A stretch of DNA of 64,000 bases from an uncultured Clostridia bacterium (lineage in GTDB: Bacteria > Bacillota > Clostridia > Oscillospirales > JAAYOS01). The position numbers and the translations under genes are program-made. The DNA lies in NCBI GenBank assembly GCA_947593925.1, contig CANQDU010000003.1:124001-188000 (forward strand), written 5' to 3'. This document shows positions 18,101-25,686 of this stretch, piece by piece. The first letter of the stretch is position 1. Each line of letters opens with the position of its first letter. The notes beneath the pieces were generated by a model that searched no databases, was not told where the DNA came from, and saw only the letters and a list, made by a program, of their open reading frames with translations.

Positions 18101-21100
18101 GCACAGATAGATCTCAACGTACTGCGCGCCGAGCACTTTATTCCACTTGAGCTTTACCGTGTCGCTTCCTATCGTGGTGGCTCTGAGATTCTCTACCGTC
18201 CCCGGAAGGATGATATATTTGAGCTCCCGCGTGCCATAGTAGTCTCCGCGTCCCTCAAATCTTACGGTCGCCTCGCCTACCTCATTGTTTCTGAGCCACG
18301 AAATGTAGATGTCGCGGATCCTGCCGTTGATCAGGGTGTCGTCGTTGGAATATGTGAGCGCCGTTTTGCCGCCGTCCACAGAGACGAACGTGCTGGGCCG
18401 CACTCCTCCGGAAACAAGTACGTAACTGGGGGTCGTGTCGGACGTGCGCGGATTCGACACGGTGCCAAAGTTCACGATGACCCCTTCGTCCTCGATGCTC
18501 TTGCCCTTTGTATGGCACTCCGTACAGATGTGGCTGTCATCCCACCTATGTCCAGTCGGCATCGCGTAGGTCGTGGCCTGCTCCGTCGCCTTGCACTCGG
18601 GGCACTCATAGGTGATGTAACCGCCGGTGGTGCAGGTGCGGGGATCGTGGACAATGGCCTTGTGGGCATAGCCGTCCGCACAGGAATGATACATGTCCGT
18701 GCCCACCATCGTAAAGCTGTTCTTCTTGACAGCACCCTGCGCAAGCACGACAAACTTTCCGTCCGTGGTCGCATAAAGGCCCTGCGCATCAGCGTCCGGC
18801 GTCTGCGGAGCCTTGCCGCAGACGGAGCAGAGCAGCTCGCCGCTATTCATGTCATACTTGCTGTTGCTGTCGTAGGTGTGGTTGCCCTTCTGGCAGTTGC
18901 TGCGGGTGCGGGTGTAGGTTTCTACCAGTTCAAAGCTCGGAACCTTGTAGGCGGAAATCTTCATCTCGTTCTCATCCGCTGTGACGGACAGGAACAGGTT
19001 GCCGTAGCCGGCCTTACCGCCGGGAATGTCGCTGTGAGGCATGGCTTCGGCAAAGTGGTCGTACTCATGGTACTCGTTGTTTTTGTTGCTCAGGTCGCCG
19101 GAGATGTAGTACACCACGCCGTCGGAGCTGTCTTTGTCCAGCTTCTCGCCCCCCTGCATGGGATAGGTCCGGGCGTAGGAGTGGTCGTCGCCGCTGAACA
19201 CTACGCTGAATCCGGCCTCCTCAATGAGAGAGGTGTAATTCAGACGGGTCACGTCGTCCATATTATCGGTGGTGCCGTAGATGGGCTCGTGTAAGACGAG
19301 TATCTTCCAGGCGCACGCACTCTTTGCGGCGTCAGCAACAATCGCCTCCAACGCGGCGAGCCTGTTCCCACCGTTGTTGACCACGGCGGCGTAGACGCTG
19401 CCGTACTCCACGGAGTACCAACTGCCCTGCGCCGTCTCGGGCAGCGCGAAGATGCTGCCCGCGATCTCGCCTTCGTTGTCGCCGTAGTACTCGTGGTTGC
19501 CCATGGTGTGAAGCACGTCGATGCTGCCGAAATTCGCGGCGTTCATCACCGTGAAGAAGGGCTGCCAATAGGTGAACTGGTTGACCTGATCGATGGCGTC
19601 GCCGGTCTGGATGCCGAAGCTGTATTTGGGCAGGTTTGCAGTGGTCTGCTTACCGCTGACCGCTTCGACGGCCTTGGCCAGATTCGCGGTGTCATTGGTC
19701 TGAATGTCGCCAAAGACGAAGAAGCTGGTCGTGCCGTCCTTCTGGTCGGAGGCGGTGGTGAAGGACAGCGCCTCTGTCCACTGGTCTTCGCCCTTCTGCA
19801 CCTGATACCAGTAGGTGGTATTCGGGGTCAGTCCCGTGAGTGTTACGGTGTTGAGGCGGTAAGCGGTACCGCTGTTCGTCTCGGTGAAGCAGATGAGCTT
19901 GTTAGTGCCCTCCACAACGGTGCCGCTTTCCAAACCGTTCTGTTCCATGGCATAGCGCAGCTTGGTTTCAGCCGTTTCGGTGCCTCCGATCAGCGAGAGC
20001 CAGGTAAAGGTGCGGCTCGTCGCGCCGTTGCCGACGGCGTTGTTCTGGATTCGATAGGCGGCGGTGGGTTCTGTGCTCGGCGCGTTCACCACCACCGGGG
20101 TGTTCCAGGAGCGGCCGCCGTTCTCGGTCGTGGCGTAGATGACCTGGCGGCCGCCCGCTGTAAACTTATACATCAGCGTGCCGTCTTCTGTCGTGGTGCC
20201 TATATCGCTCCCGCCGGTGAACCAGATCTTGGCGTTCGCCACTTTATTTCCCGCCTCATCCGTGACCGTGATGGTGCTGTCCAGATTCAGGATTGCCCTG
20301 TCAACACTGATGTGATAGTCGGCGGAAAGCGCCGTTGTTTCCTGCTTCTGAGAGAAGGTCACACTCTTTCCGTCACCGCCGGAGTAGTTGGCAGCGGGGA
20401 CGGAAAAGCTGAACGTATCTCCCTCCATGGCGTCAACGGGGATATTGAACTCGACGTCGACCATCGTCTCATATGCCGAGGCAAAAGCGATGGCGGAGAC
20501 TTGCTTTGTGATGTTCAGTGTGATTTGGCGTTCCTGCGCGTCGAGCGAACTCTCAACTGTGTAACCGGCACCGGCCTTGACCGCATATGCGGTTGTTTTG
20601 GCATAAGAAGCCGGTACTTGCAGAACGACCGTAGCCTTCTGCACAAGCTCGCCGCCGTCATTAAGGACACTGACTTTGTAAGTTTTTCCGATTGGCGCTT
20701 TCTCACTGCCAACGACCTTCAAATGAGCGTCTTCACCGTCGGAGTTGGCAATGGTAAAGGAATAGTTCTGAACGGTCTCGTTACCGTATGTATCCTTGAC
20801 GCGCACCTTGATGGTATGCTCGCCGTTGACCAGACCATCTGCGGCAGCATAAGCTGCGCCGTCAAGCACTTCGTTCGAGATGTCAACGCCGTCAAGGTAT
20901 ACCTTCGTGGTATTGGTATCAATGCCGGAAGCATACTTATCAGTCTGTGCGCTGTCGTTGTAGGTAACGGCAACCGAGAGGTCGCTGCGGTCGAGGACAG
21001 CGGTGCTGTTCGGTTCCAGCACAGTGCCGTTCGCAGTCACACTTTCAATGACAGGGTTATTGGTGTCGTTGGTGTTGGTGCCGTAAATGAGTTGGAAGTT

Positions 21101-23659
21101 ATCGACTAAAATATAACCCTCCCCCTTGGTCTTATTCTGCGCGGAGGTGATACGAACTGTGTACCCGCGCTGTATTCCTATGGGGAATTGAAGTGTGGAG
21201 ACATCCGCCTCGACCCAAATCCAACCCTTACCGGCCCAATCGCCAAGAGTCTCACCGGTCATCTTGCCGTTGGCATCATAGCTGTAATATTGGACATATG
21301 TAGTGGTGCCGGTGACATTCTTGTTTGCGGTGAATGGTAGCGTGCCGTCCTCTTTTAGCTCGCGGTAGCCGCCGGACTCCTTATCGGTCACGTATGCTCC
21401 GCCGACAAGGATAGACTTAATGACAGATGTATCTCCCTTTAATTCTTCGGGAACATATATCCACATACCGAACTTGGTGGGCTGCACCGCGTTGACCAAA
21501 ATGATCGAAGACGGGCCAAGCTCTGCGGCTGCAACTTTGTTCCCGCTAATGCTGCTAAAATCCCACGCGCAACGGAAAGCGTAGTCGCCAAAACGGACGT
21601 TTTTATCTTCATCAGCGCTGACAAGTCCATTCTCGTAGCCATCACCCTGAATAGTTGGCCATCTTACTCCGGCGCCAAGAGTATCACGCATCCAAAGCAG
21701 GGACGCTTGCATCTCATCGATAGAAAGAGCACCATTTAGGGGGTTGCCACTAGGCAATTCAACAGTTGGATTGCCGTCCTTATGCGAACCGAGGTGGAGG
21801 GTCCAATAATCTTTAGCGGGAGTATCCCCATGGTTCTCAAAGTCCATCAGGACGTAGGGCTCCATGCCGATGATAACGTTGATGTTTCCATTCACGCTCG
21901 GTTTGTTTGCAAGCGAAACCTGGATAACGCCGCGAAGGGAGTTGTCCTTGTCAGCAACCAATTTATTATCAACTATCTGACCTACAGAGAATGTAAGAGT
22001 CTTATCCTCTTGAACCGGTCGTTCCGTACCTGTAGTATCACTGGCGCTACTATATTCTATTCTTTTGGTGTTGTGGACCTTGGTCGTCACTTCAATCGTT
22101 CCATCATCTTTTGTGGCGATCGTACGTCCATCATTTATTTCAGAATAAACAGTTCGATATTTGAGGAATGAGCCATACGCCCCGTTCCAGTCAATGGTTT
22201 GCTCTACACCAAGGTGACCGGTTAAGGAATAGCGGACGTCAACCAGGTTATTAACAAAGACATTGGAATCTGTCTGTTCTTTCGCTTCGATTAAAACAGT
22301 ATGCTTATATGTGAGGTCGTCGGTATCAAGAAGTTTCCACTCAAAGTCCCCATCCTTATAGTTCACCTCGCGGCCCTGATAGGTGGGATAGAAGCTCAAA
22401 TCGCTCGTCTCGCCGAAGTCGAGCGAGACGCTGGTGTTGGTGAATCCGAGCTTATCCGGCCACCAGAGCTCGATGTCGGAGGTGCCGACCACTTTTCCGT
22501 CGTAAGAGAGGGCAACGGTGACCTTGCCCACCGCGTCCGCCTTGGCGGTAAACTCGCCCGTGCTCTCGTTGATGCTGCCGAGATTCCCGCCCTCGGTGAC
22601 AGACCACACGGCGTCGGTAGGCACAGTCGCCGGGCCGCCGCCTGCGTCCGCGCCGGTGGCGGTGAACTTGATAGTGCTGCCGGGGGTATAGACCTCCTCA
22701 TAGGGGGAGATGGATGCGGTCTTGAAGTTGCCGTCTCTCTGCACCTTGGAGACTACCATCAGGGTGCTGGACACCGTGCGCTCGTAGCCGTCGGAGGGGC
22801 GGCAGCGGACGGTAAGGCCGGCATTGTTGCCGTTTTCGTTCTTATCGCCGGCCCGCTGGGTGGCGAAGGTAGAGGAGCCGCCGCCGTCCAGGTTCATGGC
22901 CACATAGCAGCCCAGGTCGGCCATCTCTCTTGCCAATTCCAGCATGGTCATGCCGTCGGAGAACGGAGCCTGACGACCGTTGACCATGTAGAGGACGACG
23001 TCGCCGCCCTCCGTGATGCCGACGGCGGTGCGGGGGTTCTTGGTGGTGTCGCCGCCCTGAACCTTCACCTGTCCATCCTGCACGAGCCAGGCGTTTCCGC
23101 CCAAGGCTTCCTGTACATTGTTCCAGTCGACTGCGCTGTAAGCTGTGATATGGGGCGTTTTGTCCTTACCCACCCAGAACACCACGCCGAAGGAATCTTT
23201 TTGCTGGATGATTTTGCCGTTCAGCACGAATGCGCCGGTGGGTTGGCCGTTGGACATATTGAAGAAGTCGCCGTTCACCGCGCCGACCACGTTCACTTGC
23301 TCCGAAGTCTCCATGGCCTGGGCCTGCTCGGTGGTCCGCTTCATGCCCCAGCCGTTGCCGCTTTGAATGTTATCCAGGTTGTAGTCGTTATAGCCCACGC
23401 GGACCTGAGAATTACCGCTTTGCAGGCTTTCCGCGCTGATCACCATGGCGTGAGCCGCCTGCTGAGTGTCCATTTCATCGGTATTCTTGTAAATCTCGTA
23501 TTCCGTAATACCCGGTGCAATTTCGTACTTCTTTTCCGAAATGGTATTATATTCCGACTGTTTACTTTCACTTACCGACGCCGCTGCCGATGCCGTTATC
23601 GGCAGGATACCGAAGATCATAGACACAACAAGCGCCGCCGCAACAATTCTCCGTTTCAT
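15182..23659 (-). CDS. Giant SLH-anchored protein with phosphodiester glycosidase, metallophosphatase and CotH-kinase modules
   Basis: A secreted 2825-residue protein. Approximate layout: signal peptide 1-27; NAGPA/phosphodiester glycosidase domain 60-310 (GDFFN, NPRTAVGI, NLDGGGSSTF near 256); Ig-like 320-400; carbohydrate-binding-like 600-860; Ig/cohesin-like stretches to 1195; a purple-acid-phosphatase-type N-domain 1200-1303; metallophosphoesterase 1310-1575 (FGDIQ, GNHEYY, GDDHSYA); two CxxC patches 1585-1720; fibronectin III 1816-1911; CotH kinase-like 2025-2455 (LKARGNST, GPIWDHDLVFG near 2336); a Thr/Glu-rich DGT-repeat linker; three SLH domains 2640-2825. Start 23659 is used because GGAGG lies 11 bases upstream and the signal peptide begins there. 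SLH binds pyruvylated wall polymer. Module identities are good; combined function is unknown. Confidence 0.88.
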   Translation of the reverse strand: MKRRIVAAALVVSMIFGILPITASAAASVSESKQSEYNTISEKKYEIAPGITEYEIYKNTDEMDTQQAAHAMVISAESLQSGNSQVRVGYNDYNLDNIQSGNGWGMKRTTEQAQAMETSEQVNVVGAVNGDFFNMSNGQPTGAFVLNGKIIQQKDSFGVVFWVGKDKTPHITAYSAVDWNNVQEALGGNAWLVQDGQVKVQGGDTTKNPRTAVGITEGGDVVLYMVNGRQAPFSDGMTMLELAREMADLGCYVAMNLDGGGSSTFATQRAGDKNENGNNAGLTVRCRPSDGYERTVSSTLMVVSKVQRDGNFKTASISPYEEVYTPGSTIKFTATGADAGGGPATVPTDAVWSVTEGGNLGSINESTGEFTAKADAVGKVTVALSYDGKVVGTSDIELWWPDKLGFTNTSVSLDFGETSDLSFYPTYQGREVNYKDGDFEWKLLDTDDLTYKHTVLIEAKEQTDSNVFVNNLVDVRYSLTGHLGVEQTIDWNGAYGSFLKYRTVYSEINDGRTIATKDDGTIEVTTKVHNTKRIEYSSASDTTGTERPVQEDKTLTFSVGQIVDNKLVADKDNSLRGVIQVSLANKPSVNGNINVIIGMEPYVLMDFENHGDTPAKDYWTLHLGSHKDGNPTVELPSGNPLNGALSIDEMQASLLWMRDTLGAGVRWPTIQGDGYENGLVSADEDKNVRFGDYAFRCAWDFSSISGNKVAAAELGPSSIILVNAVQPTKFGMWIYVPEELKGDTSVIKSILVGGAYVTDKESGGYRELKEDGTLPFTANKNVTGTTTYVQYYSYDANGKMTGETLGDWAGKGWIWVEADVSTLQFPIGIQRGYTVRITSAQNKTKGEGYILVDNFQLIYGTNTNDTNNPVIESVTANGTVLEPNSTAVLDRSDLSVAVTYNDSAQTDKYASGIDTNTTKVYLDGVDISNEVLDGAAYAAADGLVNGEHTIKVRVKDTYGNETVQNYSFTIANSDGEDAHLKVVGSEKAPIGKTYKVSVLNDGGELVQKATVVLQVPASYAKTTAYAVKAGAGYTVESSLDAQERQITLNITKQVSAIAFASAYETMVDVEFNIPVDAMEGDTFSFSVPAANYSGGDGKSVTFSQKQETTALSADYHISVDRAILNLDSTITVTDEAGNKVANAKIWFTGGSDIGTTTEDGTLMYKFTAGGRQVIYATTENGGRSWNTPVVVNAPSTEPTAAYRIQNNAVGNGATSRTFTWLSLIGGTETAETKLRYAMEQNGLESGTVVEGTNKLICFTETNSGTAYRLNTVTLTGLTPNTTYWYQVQKGEDQWTEALSFTTASDQKDGTTSFFVFGDIQTNDTANLAKAVEAVSGKQTTANLPKYSFGIQTGDAIDQVNQFTYWQPFFTVMNAANFGSIDVLHTMGNHEYYGDNEGEIAGSIFALPETAQGSWYSVEYGSVYAAVVNNGGNRLAALEAIVADAAKSACAWKILVLHEPIYGTTDNMDDVTRLNYTSLIEEAGFSVVFSGDDHSYARTYPMQGGEKLDKDSSDGVVYYISGDLSNKNNEYHEYDHFAEAMPHSDIPGGKAGYGNLFLSVTADENEMKISAYKVPSFELVETYTRTRSNCQKGNHTYDSNSKYDMNSGELLCSVCGKAPQTPDADAQGLYATTDGKFVVLAQGAVKKNSFTMVGTDMYHSCADGYAHKAIVHDPRTCTTGGYITYECPECKATEQATTYAMPTGHRWDDSHICTECHTKGKSIEDEGVIVNFGTVSNPRTSDTTPSYVLVSGGVRPSTFVSVDGGKTALTYSNDDTLINGRIRDIYISWLRNNEVGEATVRFEGRGDYYGTRELKYIILPGTVENLRATTIGSDTVKLKWNKVLGAQYVEIYLCDKAGNILDKTPVAKVEGKNTCTLKGLSYDTEYCFKAAARAVVNGTTYNSAYWSNILSVTTLGDPALDSRNFITGGTVTNNGMKFTGENIDGTWYYFLPSSADLTKVSLDITVKNSTGENVIVSGPGGSQTLTGSSGTVDLTALTAGNDSSYSVSLQYGETRSKIPVVIMKSANIPAMFLTSKVQGQDRSYVDASKSNSTTADMKLVGADGKEIYNGELTQLKARGNSTFTYAENKSYQIKLGTPSDLLGTQEAVQTWVLLAGYSDATKIHDKLFKDLASELGMPYVASSNWVDLYYDGEYRGTYLLSEKNSVSSIGVAITDMESAYKALNEDYGIDPVVQTGTNSYGQEYFYTYGLTESENITGGYLIEINNDGIDEASGFKTAKGRTINVKSPEYAGQEAMKYISEYYQEFEDAVYAVDENGNYTGYNAKTEKYYYDYVDLNSLVQVFLLQELALNPDGFRSSVYFYKDADGIMYAGPIWDHDLVFGTGWEKYISSDIVDYHYLEDALIKIPSFKQALEKYYKETFAPAAKALLSTDGMVNAYLDVIHESVNMNNMLWPLVKVSNPSHAEHLWPDGTTYDDVTNTMKAWIRARLNVMDGLYMETPNVPGTPSIPNTTGGGAGGGNVPQTSPDGPKTTTTTDANGTVTEKTEYTDGTVTEKVTQTDGSVTERATTPDGVVGQKNTDAEGKVTSAEVVIPKEAEKQDVVTAPVEVPAAKTAEEAPEISVRTESTESKKVEIPVTEFGPGTVAVIVHEDGTEEVVRDCTIGENGVVLNVEGDVTLKIVDKDETFADVEDANHWASNAVEFVAARELFKGTAENKFTPNGSMTRGMMVTVLYRLAYEPETTAEGFTDVPSGKYYSDAVAWAAENGVVNGYADNTFAPDDNVSREQLVTILHRYAQKKGYATETSGTLANFADAKSVSSWAADAMSWAVELGLVNGTDSTHISPAKSATRAEVATILMRFCEKVVK

Positions 23660-23702
23660 GTGTTGTAGATCCTCCATGTATGTAAAATTGTTCAAAATTG
23701 TT

Positions 23703-23742
23703 AAAGAAAACCGGACACCGGATTGTATTCCGATGTCCGGTT
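23703..23742 (-). terminator. Terminator between the two SLH genes
   Basis: On the minus strand a 14-bp hairpin with one mismatch (AACCGGACATCGGA paired with TCCGGTGTCCGGTT, 6-base loop) followed by TTCTTT. It sits just after the SLH/GPTTQ gene and only 44 bases before the giant gene start. Confidence 0.75.
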
Positions 23743-23775
23743 CATGGTGTTTACTGGGTTTTGTGCTAAAAACGA

Positions 23776-25167
23776 TCAGCCGACATCCGTGCTAGCGGGA
23801 GAGACTGTAACGGTCACGTCCGCAGCAGGCATGGTGAAGGTCCAAGAGCGTCCGTTGCCCTGAGTGCCGGGCTTGCCGCTAGTGGGTCCCTGCGTAGTGG
23901 GTCCCTGAGTCGTGGGTCCCTGCGTAGTGGGTCCCTGTGTGGTGGGTCCCTGAGTCGTGGGTCCCTGAGAACCACCGCTGCCGCCAGTTCCCTGACTGTT
24001 CTGAGTCGTTTCTTTAAAATCAGCGACCGAGCCGTTCGCCCTTGTAGCCGTCACATTAATAGGCTCGTCGGCCGCAACGCCGGTCACAGTGATCGTAACC
24101 GTCTTCCCGGGTTCCACATCCTCACCAGGTTCAACCGTGACATTGGCACCCGAAACGTTGTTTTCAATTGTCACCTTATAGGTGGTAGTCTGCGGCTGCT
24201 GCGGTACCGGAGTCGGGGTCTGAGTCTGAGTCCCGGTCTGAGTCTCGGTCTCGGGAGCGGGAGCCTCGACGGCCTCGCCGCCGGCCTCAACGGCCGCGCC
24301 GTTCGCGGTGACGCCGGTGGCGCCCTCAGACGCGGTGACGCTCGTGCCGGTGGGCGCGTTCTCGACCTTGACGTCGGAAACCTGGACCTGAACCACGGGA
24401 GCCTCTTCGCCGGTGACGGTGACGCCCTCGAGGTCAACGGTCTTCGCAGCGCCCGCGACGACTATCGGCACATCCGGGTCGGCGGTGCCGGTGACCTTGA
24501 CGTCATCAGCCACGATGAGGGTGATCTTACCCTCGACTATCTCGACGGTCTGGCCGTCCTCGTTCGCGTAGCCGCCGATGAGGTTGTCAAGAGCGGTCAT
24601 CACGCTCGCGCGGTTGATGTCGCCGGTCGGATTGAGCTTGTTTTCGCCGACGCCGTGGATGACGCCCATGTTAGCAAGCGCGTTGATGTAGCCCTCGGCC
24701 CAAGGCGAGGTCTGAGCGCCGTCCGCGAAGGTCTTGGTCGCGGTCTGGACCGGCTGGACGCCGAGCGCGCGGCCGATCATGACGAACATCTGCTCACGGG
24801 TGAGCGTGCCGTCCGGGACGAGAGTCGTAGCGGACATACCGTTGATGATGCCCTTCTCGACTGCCATAGCCAGCGCATCGACCTTCCATGTCTCGGTCGG
24901 AACGTCGGTGTAGGCGGTCAGCGGAGCCTTCTTCGTCAGCTTGAGCAGGCTTGCGAAGGTCTTCGCGGCCTCTGCGCGGGTCATGTTGCCGTTCGGGTTG
25001 AAGCCCGTGCCGTCGCCTCCGACGACGCCCGCGTCGGTCCAACGGTCGATCTGAGCCTCGGCCCAGTGACCTTTCGTGTCGGCAAAGTCAGCGGCAAACG
25101 CCACCGTCGGGAGCATGGCGATAACCATGACCAGTGCCAACACAAGTGCCAGTACTTTCTTACTCAT
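23776..25167 (-). CDS. S-layer homology protein with Thr/Pro linker and GPTTQ repeats
   Basis: A 463-residue secreted protein. Signal peptide 1-26 (KKVLALVLALVMVIAMLPTVAFAA), then three SLH domains (about 27-205: FADTKGHWAEAQIDRW, YTDVPTETW, FADGAQTSPWAEGYI), a valine-rich beta region, a GTQTQTPTPVPQQ linker, an Ig-like segment (YKVTIENNVSGANVTVEPG) and five to six GPTTQ units before a short C-terminal beta tail. AAAGGAG lies ten bases before the ATG. The N-terminal SLH anchor leaves the repeats facing outward. It could be a major S-layer or cell-wall spacer protein; no enzymatic domain is seen. Confidence 0.85.
   Translation of the reverse strand: MSKKVLALVLALVMVIAMLPTVAFAADFADTKGHWAEAQIDRWTDAGVVGGDGTGFNPNGNMTRAEAAKTFASLLKLTKKAPLTAYTDVPTETWKVDALAMAVEKGIINGMSATTLVPDGTLTREQMFVMIGRALGVQPVQTATKTFADGAQTSPWAEGYINALANMGVIHGVGENKLNPTGDINRASVMTALDNLIGGYANEDGQTVEIVEGKITLIVADDVKVTGTADPDVPIVVAGAAKTVDLEGVTVTGEEAPVVQVQVSDVKVENAPTGTSVTASEGATGVTANGAAVEAGGEAVEAPAPETETQTGTQTQTPTPVPQQPQTTTYKVTIENNVSGANVTVEPGEDVEPGKTVTITVTGVAADEPINVTATRANGSVADFKETTQNSQGTGGSGGSQGPTTQGPTTQGPTTQGPTTQGPTTQGPTSGKPGTQGNGRSWTFTMPAADVTVTVSPASTDVG
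23880..23969 (-). repeat. 15-bp tandem repeat encoding GPTTQ
   Basis: About six head-to-tail copies of a 15-base unit (plus strand GGGTCCCTGNGTNGT) inside the SLH gene, encoding Gly-Pro-Thr-Thr-Gln. Units differ only at two positions, suggesting recent slippage expansion. The length is a multiple of three, so copy-number change keeps the frame. Confidence 0.85.
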
Positions 25168-25633
25168 TTTACTCGTACTCCTTTCAACTTTTATGTTGGA
25201 ATAGATTTTGGAGAACTTTCCCGCAAGCGTCCGTCTGCTTTTACTTTCCGCCCGAGCAACGGGATAATCGGCGCGGCAACCGCCTTCCCGCTGCCCGAGC
25301 AGACTCTGAAAGGAGACGGAAACGCCCGTTGGGTAAGCGTCTCCTCCCTTTCCTCCCCGCTAGGCGGAGAAAAGGGAGCAAACGCCGTCCGGCGGCGAAA
25401 AAGTCCTTTTGCAAAAACCTCTACTTTTTCGCAAATTTTGGATAGGCTTTTCCGACCCTAAAATTTACCGAAATTTTTATGAAAAAGGACTAGCATTTTC
25501 CGAATGACAGTGCTATAATTAGGCAAAACGATGTAACGCTCGCGTCAGCGAAAAAGTAGAGTATTTGGCAGACCTTCGCCCCGCTTTTTTCGCTCAAAAT
25601 ACAAAATTTGATTGTTGGTGCTTTTCCGATCGC
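25168..25633. other. Gene-free region with GC-rich hairpins upstream of the SLH/GPTTQ gene
   Basis: No coding sequence seen. Read on the minus strand (as leader of the SLH/GPTTQ gene) it has several nested inverted repeats, for example GGAGACG with CGTCTCC and GCAGCGGGA with TCCCGTTGC around 25240-25350. No known riboswitch class was recognised. On the plus strand a perfect TATAAT occurs at 25514-25519 without a good -35. The AT-rich part 25440-25520 could hold the promoter of the minus-strand gene. Confidence 0.4.
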
Positions 25634-25669
25634 AAAAAAGCCGCCTGTCTCGCGACAGGCGGCTTTTTT
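25634..25669. terminator. Bidirectional terminator
   Basis: Perfect 16-bp stem (A6 + GCCGCCTGTC and its complement) with a TCGC loop, giving T runs in both directions. It ends the propeller-SLH gene on the minus strand and any plus-strand transcript from the 25.5 kb region. Confidence 0.9.
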
Positions 25670-25686
25670 GCGGACGGGAGCCTCCC

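Noticed and set aside
23880..23969. Short regular repeats as a possible CRISPR array
   Set aside because: Units are 15 bases, contiguous, without spacers, and encode GPTTQ in frame; no cas genes are present.
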